NCBI GenBank assembly: GCA_937935245.1
Contig: CALGXX010000018.1
Coordinates: 1-64,000, forward strand
From: an uncultured Candidatus Saccharibacteria bacterium
GTDB lineage: Bacteria; Patescibacteriota; Saccharimonadia; Saccharimonadales; Saccharimonadaceae
DNA length: 64,000 nt
Reading direction: 5' to 3'
In this document: positions 58,930 to 64,000 of the stretch, in pieces
Numbering within the stretch: position 1 is the first letter of the stretch
Layout: the number at the start of each line of letters is the position of its first letter
The notes under the pieces: model-generated
Seen by the model: the letters and a program-made list of their open reading frames with translations, nothing else
What the model was told of the DNA's origin: nothing
The model's database searches: none
Program-made: the position numbers and the translations under genes

Positions 58930-59853
58930 ATGGCAAAAGCAATTTACAATCCAGCACTCGCGAGCGTTGATGATATTTCAGCAACCAGTGCTACTTTTCT
59001 AATCGAGCCACTTCACCCAGGCTACGGTAATACTCTTGGTAACTCATTGCGACGCGTTCTATTGTCAAGCGTTCACGGTGGCGCAGTTGTAGCTTTCAGG
59101 ATTGAAGGCGCAACTCACGAGTTTACTACTGTTGAAGGCATCAAAGAAGATGTTGTCGACATTATGTTGAACTTGAAAAACGTTCACCTACGCGTATTTA
59201 CTGACGATCCAGTTGAACTACGCATTGAGAAAACTGGCGCTGGCGAAGTAACTGCCGCTGACATTAAAACTAATGCTGACGTTGAAGTTGTTAACCCAGA
59301 GCAAGTAATTGCTACAATCGACGACCCAAACAAGCATTTGGTTATGGATTTGGTAGTTGAGGCAGGTTGCGGTTATCAGACAATTGAAGAGTCAAGCGAA
59401 AAGCGTTTGCACAGCGACATGATTGCTATCGACGCAATGTACTCACCAGTTCTACGCGTTCGCTACAAAGTCGACTCAACTCGTGTTGGTCAGGAGACAA
59501 ACTTGGACAAATTGGCAATTACTGTTGAAACTAACGGCACAATCACACCTCGTGAGGCGTTCGAAGAAGCAGCAGCGATTCTTGTCAACCAATACACAGC
59601 TTTGGCTGGCAACACGATGGTAACTGGCGCACCAGCACTTGGCGCAGCTAAGGAAGACGAAGAGTCAGAGCTAGCAATGCCAATCGAAGAATTAAACTTA
59701 AGCGCCCGCACGACGAACGCGCTAATTAACAATGAAATCCGCACTATTCGCGATTTGGTAACTTTGACTGAGCAAGATTTGCGAGAATTGAAAGGTTTCG
59801 GTTCAAAGGCACTAGACGAAGTACGTGACAAGATGGCGGAGTTGGAGTTTTAA
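58930..59853 (+). CDS. rpoA: RNA polymerase subunit alpha
   Basis: 307 residues. The N-terminal domain contains EPLHPGYGNTLGNSLRRVLL and GGAVVAFRIEGATHEFTTVE for dimer and beta contacts; after an acidic linker the C-terminal domain has IEELNLSARTTNALINNEIR and LRELKGFGSKALDEVRDKM. Complete two-domain form. It sits in the usual place between rpsD and rplQ. Confidence 0.97.
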   Translation: MAKAIYNPALASVDDISATSATFLIEPLHPGYGNTLGNSLRRVLLSSVHGGAVVAFRIEGATHEFTTVEGIKEDVVDIMLNLKNVHLRVFTDDPVELRIEKTGAGEVTAADIKTNADVEVVNPEQVIATIDDPNKHLVMDLVVEAGCGYQTIEESSEKRLHSDMIAIDAMYSPVLRVRYKVDSTRVGQETNLDKLAITVETNGTITPREAFEEAAAILVNQYTALAGNTMVTGAPALGAAKEDEESELAMPIEELNLSARTTNALINNEIRTIRDLVTLTEQDLRELKGFGSKALDEVRDKMAELEF

Positions 59854-59855
59854 CT

Positions 59856-60242
59856 ATGCATAGACACGGATATCAAGGGCGCAAGTTCGGCCGCGAGCGT
59901 GATCAGCGACGAGCCCTACTCAAAGGTCTGGCTACCAGCTTGGTTGAGTACGGAAAGATCGAGACCACCTTGCCAAAGGCTAAGGAACTAAAGCGTCACA
60001 TTGAAAAAATCATCACCAAGGCTAAAAAGGGTGACCTAGCAAGCCGACGTCAGGTGATTGCAGCATTAAGCACACGCGCTGCTGCTTACAAACTAGTTGA
60101 TGAAATCGCGCCACAGCTAAGTGGTCGAACCAGTGGACACGTTCGCGTTGAACGAACACGTTTGCGAGTCGGCGACGGCGCTCAAATGGCGATTATCGAG
60201 TTTGTTGACGATATTAAACCAATGCCAAAGGAAGGAAAATAA
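59856..60242 (+). CDS. rplQ: Ribosomal protein L17
   Basis: 128 residues. MHRHGYQGRKFGRERDQRRA and LLKGLATSLVEYGKIETTLP are diagnostic. It lies near the tunnel exit. Two bases after rpoA; rplM starts directly after its stop with AAGGAAAATAAG between. Confidence 0.97.
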   Translation: MHRHGYQGRKFGRERDQRRALLKGLATSLVEYGKIETTLPKAKELKRHIEKIITKAKKGDLASRRQVIAALSTRAAAYKLVDEIAPQLSGRTSGHVRVERTRLRVGDGAQMAIIEFVDDIKPMPKEGK

Positions 60243-60243
60243 G

Positions 60244-60675
60244 ATGAAGACTTATTCACAAAAACCATCTGAAGTTTCTCGCCGTTGGGTATTGTTTGAC
60301 GCTAGCGAATTACCACTTGGACGTTTGGCTACAGAAATTGCTAAGCATTTGACTGGTAAATACAAGCCAACTTACACTCCTCATATTGACGGTGGCGACT
60401 ACGTAGTTGTTATCAATGCTGCGCAAACAGTCGTTACTGGATACAAGGAAACTGATAAGTATTACTATCGCCACAGTGGTTTCCCGGGTGGAATTAAGGA
60501 AACGCAATTCAAAGAAATGCGCGAACGCCACCCAGAGCGAATTATTGAAGAAGCTGTTAAAGGTATGTTGCCAAAGAACAAATTGCAAGCAGAGCGCCTA
60601 AAGCGTCTACGCATTTTTGCTGGCAGCGACCACGCTCACACAGCACAAACACCAGAGAAAGTTGAGGTAAAGTAA
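60244..60675 (+). CDS. rplM: Ribosomal protein L13
   Basis: 143 residues from ATG 60244; a longer in-frame start at 60121 lies inside rplQ and is rejected. SRRWVLFDASELPLGRLATE, YKPTYTPHIDGGDYVVVINA and YYRHSGFPGGIKETQFKEM are diagnostic. An early 50S assembly protein, coupled to rpsI by one base. Confidence 0.96.
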   Translation: MKTYSQKPSEVSRRWVLFDASELPLGRLATEIAKHLTGKYKPTYTPHIDGGDYVVVINAAQTVVTGYKETDKYYYRHSGFPGGIKETQFKEMRERHPERIIEEAVKGMLPKNKLQAERLKRLRIFAGSDHAHTAQTPEKVEVK

Positions 60676-60676
60676 T

Positions 60677-61075
60677 ATGGCTGCTGATACTTATTTCTAC
60701 GGCCTAGGACGACGCAAGAGTGCTTCAGCAAGCGTTCGCCTACTTCCTGGCAAAGGCACTATTACAATCAACGGCAAGCCTGCTGCTGAGTACCTGGACG
60801 GCAACAAAACCTTACTAGCAGAAGTAACCGACCCACTTGCTATCGTCAGCAAGCAAAAAGAATTCGACGTTACTATCCTAGTTAAGGGTGGCGGCTTAGC
60901 TGGTCAAGTTGACGCTATCAAGCTTGGCATCGCAAAAGCTTTGACAGCTGCTCACGCTGATCTGCGTCCAGTTCTGAAGAAGGCTGAGTTATTGAAGCGT
61001 GACCCACGCGAGAAAGAGCGCAAGAAGTATGGTCTTCGTTCTGCTCGTAAGCGCGAACAATTCTCTAAGCGTTAG
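60677..61075 (+). CDS. rpsI: Ribosomal protein S9
   Basis: 132 residues. FYGLGRRKSASASVRLLPGK, KGGGLAGQVDAIKLGIAKAL and the C-terminal KKYGLRSARKREQFSKR, whose last Arg reaches the P-site tRNA. It ends the cluster with a terminator behind. Confidence 0.97.
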   Translation: MAADTYFYGLGRRKSASASVRLLPGKGTITINGKPAAEYLDGNKTLLAEVTDPLAIVSKQKEFDVTILVKGGGLAGQVDAIKLGIAKALTAAHADLRPVLKKAELLKRDPREKERKKYGLRSARKREQFSKR

Positions 61076-61095
61076 TACAGAAAAGGCTATCACAA

Positions 61096-61129
61096 AATAC
61101 TCCGTTTCACATGCAGGCGGAGTATTTTC
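61096..61129 (+). terminator. rplM-rpsI terminator
   Basis: AAAATACTCCG, 13-base loop, CGGAGTATTTT. It may act in both directions. Confidence 0.85.
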
Positions 61130-61145
61130 ATAGTATACTAAAAAT

Positions 61146-62009
61146 ATGTTGGACAAGATTATCCATCGCTGGTTGCGGATTCCATATGCATTGAACGTGC
61201 ATTATTTTTCTCGTCCGGAAAAACCGAAAGCGACAATCTTACTTATTCATGGATTAGGCGCATCCTGGAAAACATGGGTGCCGCTGGAGCCGTATTTACC
61301 GAAGGACACGCGAGTTATAGCAATTGATATGCTGGGATTTGGCAATTCGCCCAAGCCTGATTGGAAAACCTACAATGTTCACGATCAAGCCGCAAGCATC
61401 GTCGCCACTTTGCGTAGGGAATTTATAAATCACGTAGATATTATCATCGGTCATTCTATGGGGTCGCTGGCTGCCGTAGAACTCGCCAAGCAATATCCGA
61501 AGTTAAGCAAGTCGCTGATTTTATGTAGTCCGCCGATATATTATCCGAAGATTGACGAAAAAATTCATCATCCAGAGAAGATTTTGCGTGCGCTTTATGA
61601 GCTTTTCAATAGTCATCCGCGCAGCTCGAAACGTTTTTTGCAATTCGCTGATCGTCACAATATTTGGCCTGACGCTGGATTTAAGGCTGATGAAGTTACC
61701 GCCGAGTCGTTTTTAATCGCCCTGAACACCGCAATTATCAATCAGACGACAATGAATGACATTGCTAAGCTCACTCTTCCGATTGCTATTTTGTCTGGAA
61801 AACTCGATCCGCTGATTGTCGAGAGAAACCTGAAGAAATTAGCAAAAGATCATAACAATATCACTCATACGTCAATGGCAACTCAGCGGCACGAAATAAC
61901 TGACAAATACGCGAAGAAGTTGTCGGAAATTATGAAAGAGCGTTTGGCGGGAAAATATTCACCAAAAACGAGTCATCCTATAGCAAAGTCCAAACGAGGA
62001 AGCTTATGA
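61146..62009 (+). CDS. Alpha/beta hydrolase
   Basis: 287 residues. ILLIHGLGASWKTWVPLEPY (oxyanion region, near 31-50), VIAIDMLGFGNSPKPDW, IIGHSMGSLAAVELAKQYP (nucleophile Ser in GHSMG), SGKLDPLI (Asp) and TQRHEITDKYAKK (His). The triad is complete. The substrate is unknown; family members include esterases and lipases. TATACT ends six bases before the ATG, suggesting a leaderless mRNA. It overlaps the CYTH gene by four bases. Confidence 0.85.
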   Translation: MLDKIIHRWLRIPYALNVHYFSRPEKPKATILLIHGLGASWKTWVPLEPYLPKDTRVIAIDMLGFGNSPKPDWKTYNVHDQAASIVATLRREFINHVDIIIGHSMGSLAAVELAKQYPKLSKSLILCSPPIYYPKIDEKIHHPEKILRALYELFNSHPRSSKRFLQFADRHNIWPDAGFKADEVTAESFLIALNTAIINQTTMNDIAKLTLPIAILSGKLDPLIVERNLKKLAKDHNNITHTSMATQRHEITDKYAKKLSEIMKERLAGKYSPKTSHPIAKSKRGSL

Positions 62010-62581
62010 TTGAAATCGAGTCCAAATTTAAGATATCGAGCGACATAACGCAGAGCGATCTTCTCACCATTCTTAAAGACCAATTTATCACGTCAATATC
62101 AAGCAAACGCCAAATTGATACAGTGTTTTTATTGCCCGAGCAAGTTGACGCGCCAATTACGCCTGGCTCAAAGATTATGCGAGTGCGCGACGTTCTTAAT
62201 CCGGAAACTGGTGAGCTGCAGCGGAGCTTGATGACACTGAAGGTTGAGGGGCAGACAAAGCTAGTGTCTGATGAATATGAATTTGCAGTTGATGACGGAA
62301 ATGCGGCGCGCCAAATGCTCGCAGCGCTGGGCTGGCAAGAAATCGTTACGGTTGATAAAGTCCGCCTTGAATCGAAAACTGAAGATTACACGGTTTGCAT
62401 TGATGAAGTTGCTGGATTGGGGTTATTTATTGAACTGGAGGTTTTGACCGAAGATAGTGCCGACGTAAAAAATATTCAGCAGCAAATGTACAATTTTCTG
62501 AAAAACCTGAATATTGGCGGCGAATTATGGAAAATTCCGTATGACACAAGCCTTAGAAATCTGCAAAATAATGCTAGTTAG
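62006..62581 (+). CDS. CYTH-domain protein (triphosphate tunnel enzyme)
   Basis: 191 residues. MIEIESKFKI gives the ExExK signature (E3, E5, K7), followed by alternating charged strands (IMRVRDVLNPETGELQRSLM, LMTLKVEGQTKL, VRLESKTEDYTVCIDEV, GLFIELEVLTE) that line the triphosphate tunnel. The family includes thiamine triphosphatases, class IV adenylate cyclases and inorganic triphosphatases; the substrate cannot be read. ATGA overlap with the hydrolase gene. Its last 15 codons are repeated at 63146-63193. Confidence 0.8.
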   Translation: MIEIESKFKISSDITQSDLLTILKDQFITSISSKRQIDTVFLLPEQVDAPITPGSKIMRVRDVLNPETGELQRSLMTLKVEGQTKLVSDEYEFAVDDGNAARQMLAALGWQEIVTVDKVRLESKTEDYTVCIDEVAGLGLFIELEVLTEDSADVKNIQQQMYNFLKNLNIGGELWKIPYDTSLRNLQNNAS

Positions 62582-62590
62582 CGTATACTT
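62534..62590 (+). repeat. 57-bp direct repeat, left copy (CYTH 3' end and -10 box)
   Basis: Covers the codons for IPYDTSLRNLQNNAS, the TAG stop and GCGTATACTT. It aligns without gaps to 63146-63202 with five mismatches. Confidence 0.9.
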
Positions 62591-62610
62591 GATTAAATTT
62601 AGGAGGTCTT

Positions 62611-63132
62611 ATGTCGGTTGAAATTAAAAGATCCAAAAAAGACATATCGGCTGTCTTTACGCGCGTGAAAAATAAATTAGCGCTAGTGCTTGCGGATAGT
62701 TCGCAAATTCATCATGTCGGCAGTACCGCGGTACTTGGTTTGGATGGTAAAAATATCCTAGATATCCTTATTTCTGCTAAAGATAGCGAACACATGAACG
62801 AGCTGCGGGACAAATTGGTAGCAATTGGATATTTTCCTTCATTAAATCCAAGTTCCCGTCAAGAGTATATCTTCCTGGCGTCCCAACAAGAAGAAACTGG
62901 CGAGGGCGATATTCATATTCACCTCGCGGTCGCAAATACTGAAACGCACGATAACTTCTTAATTATCAGAGATTATCTAAGGTCTCACAATGACGAAGCT
63001 GATCAATATTCAAAGATAAAATATCAATATGCCAAGCAAGCAAATTACGACAGGTCAGCGTATAAAAAACTTAAAGCAGCTTATGTCGATAAGTTATTGC
63101 AACGTGCCAGGCAGTGGAAAAATGGCGGCTAA
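62611..63132 (+). CDS. GrpB-family (UPF0157) nucleotidyltransferase-like protein
   Basis: 173 residues. IHHVGSTAVLGLDGKNILDI matches the GSTAvpGlxaKpiiDi signature of GrpB-family proteins, a branch of the nucleotidyltransferase fold; GDIHIHLAVANTETHDNFLI and KIKYQYAKQANYDRSAYKKL complete it. The biochemical role is poorly known. AGGAGGTC precedes the ATG. The gene is enclosed by the two copies of the 57-bp repeat, so it probably arrived as an insertion. Confidence 0.8.
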   Translation: MSVEIKRSKKDISAVFTRVKNKLALVLADSSQIHHVGSTAVLGLDGKNILDILISAKDSEHMNELRDKLVAIGYFPSLNPSSRQEYIFLASQQEETGEGDIHIHLAVANTETHDNFLIIRDYLRSHNDEADQYSKIKYQYAKQANYDRSAYKKLKAAYVDKLLQRARQWKNGG

Positions 63133-63145
63133 TCTCCTCATTCAC

Positions 63146-63202
63146 ATTCCGCACGACACAAGCATTAGAAATCTGCAAAATAACGTTAGTTAGCGTATAC
63201 TT
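63146..63202 (+). repeat. 57-bp direct repeat, right copy
   Basis: Would code for IPHDTSIRNLQNNVS and a TAG in the CYTH frame, so it is a diverged gene end, not just a non-coding repeat. Its TATACT (63196-63201) serves as -10 box for the next gene. Confidence 0.9.
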
Positions 63203-63208
63203 ATCAAT

Positions 63209-63799
63209 ATGAAACAAGAGAATAGTCCAATTTATTTTATCACTTCCAATCACAGCAAATTCACCAGTCTTCAAGAACTTCTCCAGCCGCTTGGCGTTGA
63301 TTTAAGGCAGCTCGATTATGATTTTGACGAGGGGCGAGGGCTAGATATTCAGACGATTGCCAAAAGCAAATTATCCCAAGCTAAGAAAGCGTTTCCGAAT
63401 AAGCGTCTGGTCGTTGATGACCGCGGTTTTTTCATTCCGGCGTTGAAGGGTTTTCCGGGACCGTTTGTTAAATTGCTACTGAATAGCTTTAGCTATCCCG
63501 GCATTATCAAGTTAATGAAGGGTGAGACTGATCGTCGAGCTATCTTTTCTTCTGCAGCTGGCTATTTTGACGGTGAAAAAGACCACATTTTCGTAACCAA
63601 CGAAGAAGGATTTATCGTTGACGAGCCACGCGGTGATAATCTCCATGGCTGGACGGAATTACTATATATTTATGGACATCCGAGCTTTCCTGGCCGTAGT
63701 TTGGCGGAGCTGAATGATGAAGAGTGGAAAGAATATTTGGCGGCGACTGAGACGGTTGACGGATTCGTGATGCTGCGGGATTATTTAGTAAACTCATGA
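63209..63799 (+). CDS. Ham1/ITPase-like non-canonical NTP pyrophosphatase
   Basis: 196 residues. YFITSNHSKFTSLQELLQPL (N-terminal SNxxK motif), VVDDRGFFIPALKGFPGPFV (DDxG-type region with Arg instead of Ser) and IVDEPRGDNLHGWTELLYIY correspond to the Ham1 fold. It probably removes damaged purine NTPs; this branch is distant from E. coli RdgB. TATACT ends seven bases before the ATG, suggesting a leaderless mRNA. Second Ham1-type gene in the window. Confidence 0.75.
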   Translation: MKQENSPIYFITSNHSKFTSLQELLQPLGVDLRQLDYDFDEGRGLDIQTIAKSKLSQAKKAFPNKRLVVDDRGFFIPALKGFPGPFVKLLLNSFSYPGIIKLMKGETDRRAIFSSAAGYFDGEKDHIFVTNEEGFIVDEPRGDNLHGWTELLYIYGHPSFPGRSLAELNDEEWKEYLAATETVDGFVMLRDYLVNS

Positions 63800-64000
63800 A
63801 AGTTGACAACAACTACATTCAACAGGCTGTTATTGCTCGTGAAATAATAGACCTTTACCGAAATTCGCCAGATAAATATGAGGTGGCGGAGTCTCTTAGC
63901 TCGTTATGTTTTGCAATGGCAAGATTGACTGACTGCGATAAAGTTGACTATCCAACAATCGACTGGGGTGATTTAGCAAGTAACTTTGATGGCATAGCAA
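63796..64000 (+). CDS. Hypothetical protein, N-terminal part (cut by window edge)
   Basis: ATG 63796 overlaps the previous stop by four bases (ATGA). 68 codons are open to the window end, beginning MKVDNNYIQQAVIAREIIDL, a helical and acidic sequence. It seems translationally coupled to the Ham1-like gene. Not recognised. Confidence 0.6.
   Translation, partial: MKVDNNYIQQAVIAREIIDLYRNSPDKYEVAESLSSLCFAMARLTDCDKVDYPTIDWGDLASNFDGIA

Overview
This window is bacterial chromosomal DNA that most probably comes from a member of Candidatus Saccharibacteria (TM7, Patescibacteria/CPR). The evidence is the set of core genes combined with features typical of CPR: no rpmD (L30) between rpsE and rplO, zinc-free forms of several core proteins, many very short intergenic gaps, and many genes that seem to be transcribed without a 5' leader. 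The standard genetic code is used; TGA is a normal stop. This assignment is inference from gene content, not from a database search.

Layout. (1) 1-4370: a very AT-rich block with tightly packed minus-strand genes (nicotinamidase-like hydrolase, dNMP kinase, Bcs1-like AAA+ ATPase, SEC-C protein, metallophosphoesterase, small orphans). It looks phage-like or otherwise foreign and ends abruptly inside an orphan membrane-protein gene. (2) 4350-14130: SpoU methylase, an M16-like protein, hisS with a probable His-codon leader peptide and attenuator, tig, clpP, then a thymidylate/nucleotide cluster (thyA, folA, dcd-like, HIT, tmk). (3) 14140-21540: rpoB-rpoC. (4) 21600-31150: an orphan membrane gene interrupted by an in-frame TAG, a MazG-like hydrolase, rpsL-rpsG, yajQ, a membrane HtrA-like protease, fusA, an HD protein and a ThrE-type exporter. 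(5) 31180-32960: two orphan genes with long structured leaders. (6) 32960-40560: glgB, tgt, tuf, a lipoprotein, ldh, rpsJ and small orphans. (7) 40640-61075: the S10-spc-alpha ribosomal clusters plus rplM-rpsI. They are interrupted after rpsH by about 5.2 kb that includes a 1.9-kb AT-rich insert flanked by 69-bp direct copies of the rpsH 3' end and terminator, followed by two Nudix genes (one truncated), an ITPase, an M16-like gene and a membrane protein. (8) 61140-64000: alpha/beta hydrolase, CYTH, GrpB-like and Ham1-like genes, where the GrpB gene is flanked by 57-bp near-copies of the CYTH gene 3' end.

Functionally the window is dominated by transcription and translation, plus dTTP synthesis and nucleotide-pool cleaning (MazG-like, two Ham1-type, one intact and one broken Nudix, dcd-like, HIT). 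On top of this lies a scattered set of orphan genes that share one promoter/leader design: TTGACT, a 17-bp spacer, TATAAA, then a structured 5' leader. The most interesting signals are that promoter/leader family with mutually exclusive hairpins, the hisS leader peptide, the in-frame TAG followed by two hairpins, the two insertions flanked by duplicated gene 3' ends, the loss of zinc ligands from beta', S4, S14 and L36, and a Lys-to-Pro change at a streptomycin-determining position of S12. There is no intergenic gap above about 300 bases. I found no tRNA, rRNA, CRISPR array, integrase or transposase.
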